Shown piece by piece: positions 12,637-24,345 of a stretch of 64,000 nt of DNA. The notes below the pieces were generated by a model. The model was not told the origin of the DNA and made no database searches. It saw only the letters and a list, made by a program, of their open reading frames with translations. Source of the DNA: Blasia pusilla. Its lineage: Eukaryota; Marchantiophyta; Marchantiopsida; Blasiales. A program made the position numbers and the translations under genes. The stretch's first letter is position 1; the number at the start of each line of letters is the position of its first letter. The stretch spans positions 25,792,001-25,856,000 of the forward strand of contig CM114273.1 in the NCBI GenBank assembly GCA_050084515.1, written 5' to 3'.

Positions 12637-12959
12637 CTATATCGTCCCTTTCCACATATCGTTCACACATGGACTTTAGAATCACCAAGTGGAATTTCCT
12701 TTTCGCTGATTGACTGTCTGCCAGTCAGAGCCATGATAAGGGATGACAACATGAACCATCACAACCTTCTTACGAAGTTCCATGGTCACTTATGGAAGAC
12801 AGCACTCTCTTTCATCCATTCCTCTTCTTCAAAGGTAAGAATACTGGTAGAGGTTTAAGCTAAAGAGTAGCTACCAGACCTCTGAACTCGTCAAATTAAC
12901 CTCATCCTTGTTGCAGAGACTCCCGCTATGGACTGAAGACAACCAAAATTCACTAAGAA

Positions 12960-15900
12960 TTATAGTACATATCTTGCTATAAGAGCAAGAATTCCAGACA
13001 GCAGAATCAAACCTAGAACAACCCAAAGCCAAGGTTGCTGGTGCAAACCATCTTTCTTGGCATTGGAGCTAATAACAGGAGTCTGCACAAATTTTGGTTT
13101 CTGACCAGCTATAAGCCTCTTCCGCTGTTTCGCGCTTGGTTTGCTTTCAGTATGAGGTTCCAGAACAGGTAACTCAGGAACAGCTTCCACTTCTTGAGGA
13201 AGCACGGCACCTGTCTCAACATAAGTGGCATCCCCTTGAGATGATGGGGACGTTCCGAGTGCAGCCTTTTTCCTAGCTCGTTTCTCTCTTTCCTGCATTC
13301 AGACGTATATCCAATGCGTTACCACATAAACCTGAATTCCTTATAAATGTAATCACAGCAAAGATATGAAAATATCTCCACACTAAAAACCCATAGAGGG
13401 ATAGCCAAATCGGAGATCTTTGCAGTTACAATTGCTCCTACAGGTTTAGAATGCGATTATCACAGCAATGATGAAATTCTCCTAAATCTTGAAGACGAAC
13501 AAAAACGTACACTTCAAGCTGATATTTGACTAAACTTCATTCATAAACACACCTTCTCCCGCTTTTCTGCCTCCTTTTGAGCCCTTGCTGAGGCTTTTAA
13601 TTGCGCCCTTTCTGCTAGTTTTCTTTTCCTCTCTTCAGCTTCCTTTGCTTTACTCATTTCCAGCTGCCTCCGCTTCTCTTTAGACTCAGCTGCAGCAGCA
13701 AGGTCGGCTTTCACCTGCTCTTCATTACTCGAGTCTGAGGCTAAGCCTACATCAGAAGAGATCTTCGCTGAAAAAAAATTTCCGTTCACATCAGACGGAA
13801 CAGACTCTCGCTCATGCTCCTTTCTGTGCACATCAGCTGCCGGATTTACAGGAACGTGGTTGGGTTCAGCAGGTTTTGTTTGCCCCTTGGGTTGAGCTTC
13901 TCCCTTGCGTGAAGTTGGAGGGACAGCAGCTTCCATCCTCGACTCCGGAACAGCATCATCACCATCACCTGGTATCAATGGCGGCTCTTCATCAGGCCCC
14001 AATGACCTCCCATCAAATGTTCGCAAACGTTTCAGTGTACTCCTCTCATTGCTTTTGATATAAGCAGCCCGAAATTCTGGGTTATTGTTCCATAAGTCGA
14101 GGACTCGTTCTACCTGACATAGGATAACAATAAAGTCTAAAAATGAGAGAGGTGAAGCCTCCTTGAAAAATCTATAGACTGCAGATCATTATTACGTGTG
14201 ATTAACATGGAGTCCTTAATTTCAGTCACTAGAGAAACTACTTGTCAGTGGAAACCTGCGATAAGAGTAGTTCGTGTGAGAAGACGCCATACATCTGCTA
14301 TGTGGAGTAATGTGATGATAAGGCAAACTCATTTATGTGTGAGCAAACAAGATGGCTTTACAATGATCCTCTTTCGACATATGCCTTCAACATAATTTCC
14401 CATGGCTACTTCATTCAGTAACTTGTAGAGACATCAAAGAGACAGTGACACAACACAATGCTTTCTATAACAAATGCACGTAGTAACTTTAAAATAGCGC
14501 TGAATGTATGCGCATGTAACAAAAAGAAGGGTCAGGACTTGGACAAAGCCCCCTACACAGGTATTATTAAAAATTCCTTAATCTTTGTTTACAATCTGAC
14601 AGCTAGGACTCTTAGGGGGGGAAAATACAAAACAAAAAAACAGGAGACAGGACATGCTTACTTAACGGACATACAACTTGTGCAAAGAGTTGGCAAGTTC
14701 CCGCCCTTAACGTGACTCAAAGAGCATTAAATATGCAAAGCTGAGGAACCTCGGCTGTGACCTAGCCTGGAATTTTATTCCTTATTTGCGACAGAAGGAT
14801 GCTTACTGATTTTAGATGCTTCTGTAACCATACTACATGCAGCACATCTGACCTCTCATGTAACATGAATGAGGAGAGCAAATCAAAACTGACGAACTCG
14901 CAGAAAGTGAGAAGACTGGATCTACATCTCGTTTTAATATGTCTGACCATCACAACACAGATCTATGCTCAAGTCACTCCCAAGCAATTATTTGGTGAAG
15001 TTCTCCACATCAGATGACACCGAGTGACAGGCATGTAGATACTGATGAGATTGAATGGCAAAAAGACAGTTCGCATTGTGCTTCAAGTCTCACCTGTGCA
15101 TTGCAAATCTCTTCTACCCCCTTTTTATCCTTCCTGAAGGCCAACTGTCTTGCAAGCTGAATGTCTCTCCTGTTCTGATAGAATTCATTATCCTGCAATC
15201 AGAGGAACTAGTTTGTAAGCATATCATAACTTTCAAGGTGATAAACAAACATCCAGAGCCCAACTTTCATGTGACAACCTTTACAGTAGCCTCCAAAGAA
15301 ACTGCTTAATTCCCTATCCCCCATTACTTTGACAACTTCAGAGTCATCATAATCAGAATTACAAACCTAAGGAACTCGAGGAGTGTAGCATAGAGAGATC
15401 CAAGAGCTTGATATCATAACACAGTGGAACATGGCAAAAAGATCTGGAAAGGCCCAAGATTTCAGAACGAACTACCCAACTATGCACAGTTTTCGCTCAA
15501 TGGATCCTACCTTTTAAACAACCTTAACCCACACATGTGTATAGGATAGAAGTTGTTTTACCTTGGCGTTCTCTTGCCTAATAAGAGCACCTCGCTCCTC
15601 AAACACATCTTGCCTTGCACGAGCCGCAGCAGCCAACTGAGCCTGCACCAGGCTGGAAGCCTCCTCAGCTTTCTCAAACTCTGCTTCTGCCACCTTGATC
15701 TTCTCAGAAGCTGCAGTCCACTCCGCTTTGCTCGCTTCAAGCTCGCAGATCAAGGGCTGCATGATGACAAAATGGTGAGCCGGGAGGTATGGTAGGCAAA
15801 GGGAATCCTGAACTCATTATTATCAGCTACAAAACCCTTGACAAGTTCTCATATCCTCTCCCCCAGCTCACCTTAAGACGTTCTTGGATCTCATCTCGTT

Positions 15901-17313
15901 CTCCCAATGTTTCCGCAAAATCTGCATGAAGTGCAGCATTTGCACACACCTCCTCACGACACGCCTTCAGGTTCTTGATATCTCGGAGCAACAGCTTCTC
16001 TTCTTTCAGGGGGTTGCTCTCATGCTGGATTCTGTATTCAAGATACGCAATCTGACCAGCAAACACGAGTTTCAGCAGTGCTCGACATGCGGTATCAAAG
16101 ATCTCTCATCAGTAGCATTTCCAGAACTAATGTAGCAGTAGGCATCATCACAATTCGTAGATCATGTTCATGGATCATATCTTACTCTTTGATCCAGTTC
16201 CTCCTCGCTAGCAGGTAAATCTCGGCTTCTGTCCCTTGCCATTCGACCTGCATCCCTGAATCTTTTCATCGCGGTCTGTAAAGGCTCGATCTCCTCTCTC
16301 AGTCTACGGACTGCATCTCCGCAAGCCCTTCCTTTCTCCCGCGCCGCTCTCAGCTTGTCAAGCGCTTCGTTGCGACTGGCCTGCGAAACCACATGGAAAC
16401 CACATAAGTTCTTCTAGGAATCCGACGCAGTGCCACACTCAACCTATGAAACACACGCTTGATCAACGCTCATGGGAATATAAGTCACTTCGGGTAGTGT
16501 TCTTTTTAGTTCGGTCAGCCACCTCCCATATGTACCTCAGTCCGACGATCAGATCAATCAGACAGTAATGCGACTGATGGAACGGAACTACACACGGATC
16601 AATCTACTTACCCTCCTCATTTGAGCCGCCGCATTTATAAAGTCCCGTTTCTCAGTCTTCTCTTTCAAACGCAGGTCTGCCATCCTGATTTCGGCTTTCC
16701 CCTTGTTGTCGATGGGACGTGGAATTCTAACCAAGTAATACGTATGAACTTCCTTGGCTGGGGTTGGTTTGAACTCTGACGAGCCTTCGGCAGTAGGCCC
16801 CGGACCCAGCAAACCCCCGTCCTCTGCAACTTCCCAGCCGGAATTTCCCTCGGCAGCTGTCCAATCGGAGCTCGAATTCGTAACTCCAAGACTTCCCTCG
16901 GGGATATGAGATGACGCGCCACTAGTGGAGAGATCAGACGGTCCATTTGTAACCTTCCCGCTGAGCTCGAGAATTCCTGCTCCGTCCTTGGTGGGAGTCG
17001 GCCATTTCATCTCAACTGCAGAACCTCCCTCGTTACTCCCCTTTGTCATCTGTGCGCCTTCAAGGATGGCAACGCTAGTTCCTTCTACATGCATGGAAGC
17101 GGCTTTCTCATCTGTTTCACCTTCTTGGTATGGATGATTCTCAGAATCTACAATCCCGTTCAATTTCCCGCTACCCTCCTTCACGCTAATCTTGCCATTA
17201 CTGGACATCACAGACGAATCACCTACAGGACCATTTACTCCCAGCTTTGCCGAGTTCCCATTCCTGTGAGTGTGCGCGGTACTTTCTAGTTCTGGTGGCA
17301 TGACTGCCCCCAT
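12960..17313 (-). CDS. Proton pump interactor (PPI) family protein, 7 exons
   Basis: Family members bind the regulatory C-terminus of plasma-membrane H+-ATPase and sit at the ER/plasma membrane through a C-terminal anchor. Exons in transcription order: 17313-16612, 16380-16186, 16051-15872, 15756-15562, 15192-15094, 14113-13553, 13292-12960. Every junction is GT-AG and phase 0, giving 754 residues. After a Ser/Gly-rich N-terminus comes EVHTYYLVRIPRP, then the coiled-coil core with the family signature LEYRIQHESNPLKEEKLLLR, DNEFYQNRRDIQLARQLAF, and VERVLDLWNNNPEFRAAYI. A Lys/Glu/Ala-rich helical stretch follows, and a final hydrophobic segment (WLWVVLGLILLSGILALIA) is the tail anchor. I start at the ATG at 17313-17311; a second in-frame ATG is four codons later. 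The gene appears intact. Confidence 0.92.
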
Positions 17314-18383
17314 CCACCCCGATCTCACGCTGTCAAGCGATGCGATCTCTCTCCAATGTCGATATCAACACACGGCACCGACTCAGGCCCGCCTGCACAC
17401 ATCCAAGTCCGATGAGTACCTCCCCGTCCAATTTCTCCCCAAACACGAAAAAAAGCGCTTCAAACCCGATGCGACGCCCAAACACACATGCCCTCGGTAG
17501 AACCACCGACGATCGCCCTCCGAAAACAGCAGGAAAACACCCGATCACCGGACGCACACACGAAAAGAAGCCAGAAAAAAAAGGAAACACCAGCCAAGCA
17601 CGAACCTCCGCACCTCCCTGCACTCCACTCCTAAAGGCCACGCGAAAATGAGAACAAAAAACAACGGGCGATGCAGGGCCTCTACCGGCAAGTCCGATCG
17701 CCGCTCCACAGTACCCGCCAGACCGCTTCCACCGCTACGAGAAAGTCCACACCACGAGCCACCGGCGAAGAACGTGTCGCATGTGAGCAGAGCACCGCAG
17801 AGCAAAGCAGAGGGGCAGAGAGGAGAGCAGAACAGAGCAAAACAACAGCAACAAAGAGAGAACTCGTAGGCTCTGCTTGTGCTCGGCTCGGGCTGTGCTC
17901 GTACACTCACGAGTCACGACGGCACAGGATGGGAGACCTGTGTAGTCGACGCTATGTAGTAGGCCCCAGGGCCCAGGGCCGGGCGTTAGTCATCCTCACC
18001 AGGCACAGGTCCGCGACGGCGGCATCCCAGCCAACGTCGTCCCTAATAAAGTCCGCCGGGCGCACGATCGATTCTGATGAGTAGCGAGGAATAATTTAGA
18101 CTCTTGACTTCTCACCGTCGGATGGCGAGATCTACGCTCCCAGGCCAGCGACGAGCGTCAGCTCCGCTCCCGTGGGGATTCGGTGGATGCCGGACCCTTC
18201 AGCGGTGCGACTGCGCTACGCCGTCGTACCGTATGATGGTACGACGGCGTCGAGCTATGGAGATACGGAGCTAGCAGTGGTAGAATACTGCTCCTCTTCC
18301 CACATCATCGTAATCCAATCATTTGCCCCACATTTACCGTACGTAACCATTTCGTTTTGCAATATGCGTGTGATAGTATGATA
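17314..18383 (-). promoter_or_regulatory. Upstream region of the PPI gene
   Basis: G+C-rich flank containing the 5' UTR and presumably the promoter. Several open frames occur on both strands (about 17330-18080), but their composition (Ser/Arg/Cys-rich) looks like chance translation of GC-rich DNA. A perfect hairpin sits at 18219-18249. The sequence becomes AT-rich at about 18365. Confidence 0.45.
18219..18249. repeat. Perfect 12-bp inverted repeat, 7-nt loop
   Basis: Bases 18219-18230 (CGCCGTCGTACC) pair fully with 18238-18249 around the loop GTATGAT. It lies about 900 bp upstream of the PPI start codon. It could form a cruciform or a transcript hairpin, or bind a dimeric factor. No poly-T run follows, so I do not call it a terminator. 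Confidence 0.6.
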
Positions 18384-18573
18384 CTAGTGTAGTATAAATT
18401 TATGTTACTGGTATATAATTAGCATGTTTTATGCTAAAATTGAATTGAATAGAATAGACCGTCCCTATATCTTGTCTTTGTCTTGGTTAAATTTCAAGTT
18501 TTCAACAAAAAGCAAACTCAAAGATGGGAAGACGTGAGCAAATCAATGGGGTCTCCTCTCTTCATAATATAGA
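18384..18573 (-). mobile_element. Possible small Helitron, minus orientation
   Basis: CTAG at 18384-18387 preceded by A, and ATAATATAGA ending at 18573, look like the reverse complements of a Helitron 3' end and 5' end. A short hairpin (GCAT...ATGC near 18422) is in a suitable place. The base after 18573 is C, not the T expected opposite the host A, so the call is tentative. Confidence 0.35.
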
Positions 18574-19036
18574 CTAGCAAATCTACAAGAGCGCTGGCCT
18601 CTCCGTAATATGTACAATAGCCCTTCATTTTTAGAATAATATTTGTTAATTTTTAGAACTATTTTATCTGCTCCTAATTCTATAAACGGAAGGAGACCCC
18701 ATTGATTTGCTCGCGCCTCCAATTCTTTTAGAACGTTTTTCCTATTTTAAAATATATTAAACTATTAAATATTAAATCAATTCATGTCCATATATAATTT
18801 AAAGATTGATTTTATTTCCTTTTCATTAGAGTCCGTGCAACAACTTATATAAGAGACTTTCCTTTCATATTATCACTAAAAATGCCTTTGCCATGCTCTA
18901 GTGTCTTATTAGTTAGCGTTAGACAATTCTCCATTTTTAGAATAATATATGCTAATTCTATAAACAAATCTATACTTCTAACTCTATAAATGGAAATACA
19001 CACACTCTCACTCTATAATTCTTCCATATTAAATAA

Positions 19037-19218
19037 CTAGTGTTAGTGTAGCTTAATCACTTCTCACAATAATTTTCAAAATTCTCGTTTGCGATTTTAA
19101 ATCAATTTTGAACAATCTTATTGGTCTAGAAGGTGAGTGATCCTATTGATTAAATATTGAAATATCAAAAGGAGAAGAATTTACAAAATGAAGGGGCACT
19201 CTCCAATAATAATATAGA
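19037..19218 (-). mobile_element. Small non-autonomous Helitron, minus orientation
   Basis: Read on the minus strand it starts with TCTATATTATTATTGGAG, continues AGTGCCCCTTCATTTT, and ends with CTAG (plus-strand 19037-19040). The host bases are A and T. The body matches 40792-40994 in reverse complement, including the start, the spacer and an ATTGGT/CCTATTG block, with moderate divergence. No coding capacity. Confidence 0.55.
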
Positions 19219-20600
19219 TTTTATTTCTGCCCATTTTAAAATATATAATTAGTAAGTGTTCCATTCATATGTAGCCACATGTAGCTCAATGGTTCACCTT
19301 ATTTCCTTTCCATAAGAAGTAATGTGACTTTCACTTCTTTGGAAGATACTTTCCTCGATTAATAATATAGATGAATGGATAGATCAGAATACACATACCT
19401 TGTATACATGTGAAAGTTTCATTGGATATTCTCAACATATTCAATTTTGATTTCAAAACAAAAGATATGTATATTAATCTTATCTTATTATTAAAAAAAA
19501 ATCTAGCAAAGAGGAATGAGAGAAGGTCGGGTTATATTCATACTATAGATCTCATAAGGGACAAATAAGATTGTCATTTACGATGTGTTTTCAAGTATTT
19601 TTTTTGAATAATTTCTAATGGAAGAAAATGATATCTTATTTCCTAATTTTTTGCGGCCCCTGCTGGGAGGATTTTCAACATACCATAAATCCTCCTAACG
19701 ATGGTATGTTGAAAATCGTACAAACTAAGTCCTTTCCTCCATGATGTAGAGCCTCTTTTCAGCTTCCTCGTGATGTCATGTAAATATGACCAAAAAATGT
19801 TATTTTAATCTTGTTTATGCCATGTTGATTTCTAAATTTTGGATATATATTGCAAATTTCATTAAATATTTAGCAATATTTTCATGAAACAAGAGATAGT
19901 GGAGAACATCATCTTCTTATAATCATAGTCACATATAATCATAGTCACATAAGGAAGTCAAACATTCAAGTCATTCTCTTGTCACTACGGATTTGTCAAC
20001 ATTAAATGCTCTATAAAGTCATTGTTTCTTTTCCACGAGCATTTAATTCTCCAAAGATTACTCTCCTATAATCTGCACTACATCCACCTTTAGTTGATTT
20101 GAGTGAGTTTTATTTCTTAGATGTGTCACCTAATCTCTCAATGCCAGTTTGTCTCTATAATTCATGCTTTCTCCCTTATTGTGTCATTTGTAATAACCAT
20201 TATGAAAATACTTATAACGTATAAAAATAAAGAAATTATATTTATATTAAATATAAATATAATATATAGTTTTTGCTCCCCATCCAATATTTTGTATTTC
20301 CACTAATGTAAGATCTCTTGTAATTATGCTTATAGATTTCTCAAGTTGATTACATATTGGAGAAGTCATCATATAAGCAAGACTTTCGTGCACCTTGATG
20401 TTGCAAAAGCTTGTGTTCGACACGTCATACTCTCCTTACTAATCTACACCCAAACTCACTTACATTAGCCATAGTTTGGATCAAACAACCTTGCATCTCT
20501 TGAGTCTTAGTCTCGAGCCACCCTTCAAGTTCATAAAATCTAGACGATGTCAAATACCAACCTAATCCCTTACTCCCCAACACAAGAAAGTCATTGAAGA
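19219..20600. other. AT-rich intergenic DNA
   Basis: Apart from the fold-back at 19670-19717 I see only short AT-rich repeats and spurious short frames, with no recognisable gene. Confidence 0.45.
19670..19717. repeat. 16-bp inverted repeat (fold-back)
   Basis: GATTTTCAACATACCA (19670-19685) is the exact reverse complement of 19702-19717, separated by 16 nt. It could be a tiny fold-back element or the base of a small-RNA hairpin. Surroundings are AT-rich intergenic DNA. Confidence 0.6.
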
Positions 20601-20793
20601 CTTGGGACAAACTTCCTTGATAGTCTAGGGATCTGAAAAAGTGCTAGCACGCCTAACAATCTCAACTTCTCGATGGACCTCAAACGAGTATCTAACCGGG
20701 ACACAATAGGTGAGTCACGGTTCAAGGTCTAAGGTTGGTGTCCATACCTGATCCATTTAGACTTGGCTTAGTGTCAAAACCCTGATGTCAACC

Positions 20794-21924
20794 TCAATGA
20801 ACATGTGCTACTATAGCCGCCTTCGCACTCTCGGCTCGAACAACGTCCCAGGAAGTCCATGGGTGCCTATCTCTCCTGATCCTGCCCCTAGCCAATTCCT
20901 GCACAGACCCTGTATGCAATGCTCCAACTCGTGGACGTGACGGCATGGATGACACTCGCATCCGTCTCTGCTCAACCATATCTAGGATGACTATCCATGT
21001 GAGATAGTTGAGGTCCATCGCCTACCCCAACACTTGTCTCCGGGATGCCTCAGTCATACCTGGCACCGCCGTAGTACCCGTAGCGAACCCCATGGCGTGC
21101 TCGCGCACATCTACTATAGGCTCCTCCAATGCTCGGGTCACCTCATCCCAAATCATACCTAGTCCTCCTTGATAAAAGGTATGGGCAGCTGGGAAGCTCA
21201 CCAACGTAGGTAAGGCTGTCCTCAACTCCCCCATCATATTGGCCATTGCCAATGGTGGTCTATCATCCCACGTCACCACCTGAGATCGACGCCTTGAGCC
21301 CAAAATAGCATCCACTGTGAGATGTGGTGCTCTCAAGACTCCATCGTATCCTTGACTCAGTACCTCTGATGGTATCAGGTTCGTCCACCACAGTTGTGGA
21401 CGATGGGCACGTGATCCAACTCTAGATGCATCTAACAACACAGTAGGTCCCAACCAGGACCTCACCTGATGCACATTTGTCATCATACAAGCACGAGTGT
21501 CTCCCAACACCAGCACGTTCTCCAAAATATACGTCGGAGAACATGTCTGAATCTCCTGCAAGTGTCGTACTACTTGCAGCATCTCCCAAAACATCCATGA
21601 CCTTGGATTCTGCAATCCAAATCCTCCGCCAGTTGATGAATGACCTTGACATGGCCATCCAGCAATCACCAAATGAATGGTGCCAACTCTATCCAAATCC
21701 TGCGCCCCCACCAAAGAAATGTCGGTAAGTAGTGTATGCTAACATCCCCGTATTGCAAATACCGGCAACAACTCAGGATACCTTTGGACGAATCTTGCCA
21801 CGTGATGTAATAATACTCGCCACGTGATCTCGTCTCTCTCCACATAAAGGTACTCATGCACTCGTATGCCTGCCTACAATACCGCAGCCAATCCAGTGCT
21901 AATCCCTCCGAAGAGATCTAACAC
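20794..21924 (-). pseudogene. DNMT3-like C5-cytosine methyltransferase domain inside the Gypsy element
   Basis: One minus-strand frame stays coherent for over 300 codons with three in-frame TAG stops (21874-21876, 21739-21741, 21022-21024). Motif I is VLDLFGGISTGLAAVL, the SAM-binding loop. It is followed by a VERDE acidic motif and by HLVIAGWPCQGHS, motif IV with the catalytic Cys at about 21651. YILENV is motif VI with the catalytic Glu. LLDASRVGSRAHRPQLWW resembles the DNMT3 motif VIII region (AHRAR..W), and REHAMGF...EASRRQVLG resembles the DNMT3 tail that reads ER.FGF...RQ.LG. The linear order I-IV-VI-VIII-X is that of DNMT3, not the permuted order of plant DRM. All catalytic residues I can check are kept although the frame is broken. 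Activity would be de novo cytosine methylation; for this copy it is only ancestral. Confidence 0.82.
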
Positions 21925-22329
21925 CCTAACACCCTCCTCTAGACACTGCCACACAACGGGTGTGGTATCCAGTGGGGTCAACGTCTACACTCTAGGGGCT
22001 CGATCACCACCTGACTCTCACTTCTCCGGGATAAAGGCATGACTCCACGCCTGCCTCACGAGATCGTCGGCACTCCTTTATAGCTCTCGGGTCGTACCCC
22101 ACAATGGTGAAGAGGTCTCGCCAACATGGGAAGAGACACCCGCCATGGTTTGTCTCTCCATGGGACTATTCGCTACTGGGACATCCTCCACATGTACGTT
22201 CCCCTCCAACAACTCTCCTGGCCAGCTAACACTACATGTGAAAGTTGCCAACGTGGTCACATACTCGTCTCATGCTCAACCATCTCGTCTCGCAAACTGC
22301 ATGGGTAATTGACTCATCCATCCGTCACC

Positions 22330-22820
22330 TCACCGCCACCATGGCCGATAAGCAACGGTCTCCTCCCAAAAGTCAAGGATGAATCCTAGGGGATATAACA
22401 TTGTACTCCCCACCAACACATCATATGACTTAGCTGATATCGTAATTGCATCTGTGCGCACCATAGCACTATCCGTCGCATGCTCTGGCTGGACTCTGAC
22501 AACTATCTTTTGCCCTCCTCTCCATCTAGTCTCCGGGCTCATGGTGTGGGTCTCTCTCCTCTCACAATCCCATCATATGTCTGACGACCACTAGTGGACA
22601 CATACCCTGGAGCCCAATACATCCTCCAAGCATCAATCTCTATTGAATATAGTGATCGAAACTCCATGTAATCATCCATCAGAGGACCCTCCAAGTGCTG
22701 GAACAATCCCTTCCATGCCATGGAAGGGTTGAACCGTGTTGGGGTCCGTTCTTGGAAGTCGCACCACGTGTTGAACTCCTAGATAAAATCATCTAAGTCG
22801 ATGGGTGCCCACTACACGCG
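22330..22820 (-). pseudogene. Gag-like and protease-like remnants of Gypsy copy 1
   Basis: Around 22790-22560 the minus strand reads EFNTWCDFQERTPTRFNPS, then AWKGLFQHLEGPLMDDY, resembling retrotransposon Gag capsid (Trp, FNP, LEG). From 22542 it continues in another frame with SYDVLVGSTMLYPLGFILDF, which looks like the C-terminal half of a retropepsin (YDVLVG is typical). I could not find the catalytic D-[ST]-G, so the protease call rests on this half and on position. At least one stop and one frame change separate the two parts. Confidence 0.45.
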
Positions 22821-23596
22821 AGAAACGACGCATGCCCCGATGGCCCATATCGTCCATCTCTTGCCAAGTGACACTGCCTCCATCTGCGATCTCATCACCA
22901 TACCTAGAATCTAGTGATGACGATCCAACCACGGATGGATGTCGAGGTAGGTCCTTACTCCACTCTGTGTCACACCACTACTACTGCTCGCACTACCCCA
23001 TTCTTCCAAACCCTGGAAGAACACCGTGATGAAAACCCTGTCTTACCCGCTCAAGCACTCAGACTCACCAAGAGTCTCCCACACTCCTCATTAGCTCACC
23101 GACACTAATGGTAATCCCGTGACGACACACCCGACCTCACACACACTCAACACTCGGATCACCATGAGCCTCCCAACTAACTCACCTAAATCACTGATAC
23201 TCTCGGGTCATACACGTTACCCCTACTCGGAAACCACCGTATATCCACAGACATGCTACACATGCATAGAGACTACACTCATCACCATCGCTACACCCAT
23301 CTAGCCCCACCAACTACCCAACACCTAGCACTCTCAATCACATAAGATAAGTGTGGGAAAAGGGACTCAAATGGGTAACGTGATTACGCCCTCCAACCTA
23401 CGGCACTATCAACATCCACTCCTCCATGGGATATGACAATCTCCGCAACACGACACCCTCCTCGACTAACACGTCAAACCTCTCATCAGCATCGGCGTGT
23501 ATGTCTCCATCAGAATTCTTGCAAATCCCAGCCACGCCCGAGAAACATCACGTCGTGAAAAATCTCTCGGCCCATCCCTAGACGCACATCGTAACC

Positions 23597-24345
23597 TCAA
23601 TCCAACCTAGGGTCGCGGCGGCTCGGCCTCCGTCCTAACCCTAGACCTAGCCCTAATCTCGAGCCGCCTTTACTTGACAGCCCCCCGGTGGCTGCAAGGA
23701 CAAGCTCTCCTTTCCCTCTCTCTCTCTCGCCACTCACCGGTCGGCAGCACACTCGTGAACTCCCGCCGCTACATGCCCCGCTATACTCAGGTGCTCTCTC
23801 TCGACAATTTGCACCTACGAAATATACGAAAAATGGATAGCGCTTCCGCCCACGGCCTTCCAAACAAAAAAATGACCAAAGCCCATAACACACGCGTCTC
23901 CACGGGCTCCTGATTGAGGCAACTCGCTTGCCTACCTGCAAACAACAAATTCCCACCAGCCCCATGACATCTTTCTCACGTAAAAATAAAGAGTAGTAAA
24001 AATGGCACACCCGGCCTAAAACTCCACTCCTCAGTCTACATCGACATATCGAGCCTCGTCCACCCTGCGCTATCAAGGAATCCGGATGCTAGCACCCTGG
24101 TCGTATCTCACACACAAACAACAGAGGTGCTCCAATGGCCCAACATGAGAAAGATGGCTTGGGAAAGCCATCTTCCTACCTTATATAAGGTTGGGAAGAG
24201 CCAAAAAGCTCTTCCCCTAAAAATAGCTATCCTCTTGGTAACATGCGCACGCAGGTTACCAGGGGTGGGTGACCTGCTCAACAAGTCATCCTGCTATGAA
24301 AGACCTCAACAGGAAAGTTGTCAGAAACAACGTTCTTGACACAAC
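23597..24345 (-). promoter_or_regulatory. Leader / possible 5' LTR of Gypsy copy 1 with TATA box
   Basis: Just before the Gag-like region on the minus strand lies non-coding sequence with a palindromic CCTTATATAAGG (24179-24190) and a CCAAT motif nearby (24132-24136 on plus). TGTGTCAAGAACG at about 24345 could be an LTR start. No second LTR copy was found to confirm boundaries, and a primer-binding site was not identified. Confidence 0.3.

Larger units (their letters stand above)
20600..24345 (-). mobile_element. Decayed Ty3/Gypsy-type retrotransposon carrying a DNA methyltransferase (copy 1)
   Basis: On the minus strand, from high to low coordinate, I see a leader/LTR-like region (about 24345-23590), a Gag-like segment (about 22800-22560), a protease-like segment (22542-22330), an unassigned linker, and a methyltransferase domain (about 21924-20950). 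Homology stops near 20700 before any reverse transcriptase, so the 3' half is lost. The methyltransferase tail and the linker after it match the copy at the right end of the window, where RT follows directly; this ties the fragment to Gypsy. Internal stops and frame changes show it is inactive. Outer limits are approximate because I could not pair two LTRs. Confidence 0.7.

Noticed and set aside
17333-18084. Multiple frames up to 137 codons upstream of PPI
   Set aside because: Composition follows GC-rich sequence, frames overlap on both strands, and no conserved motif is present.
18384-18573. A second confident Helitron
   Set aside because: Kept only as tentative because the expected A/T insertion context fails at one end.
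23597-24076. 159-codon minus-strand frame
   Set aside because: It is in the leader/LTR-like part of the Gypsy copy; low-complexity Arg/Gly content and no Gag similarity.
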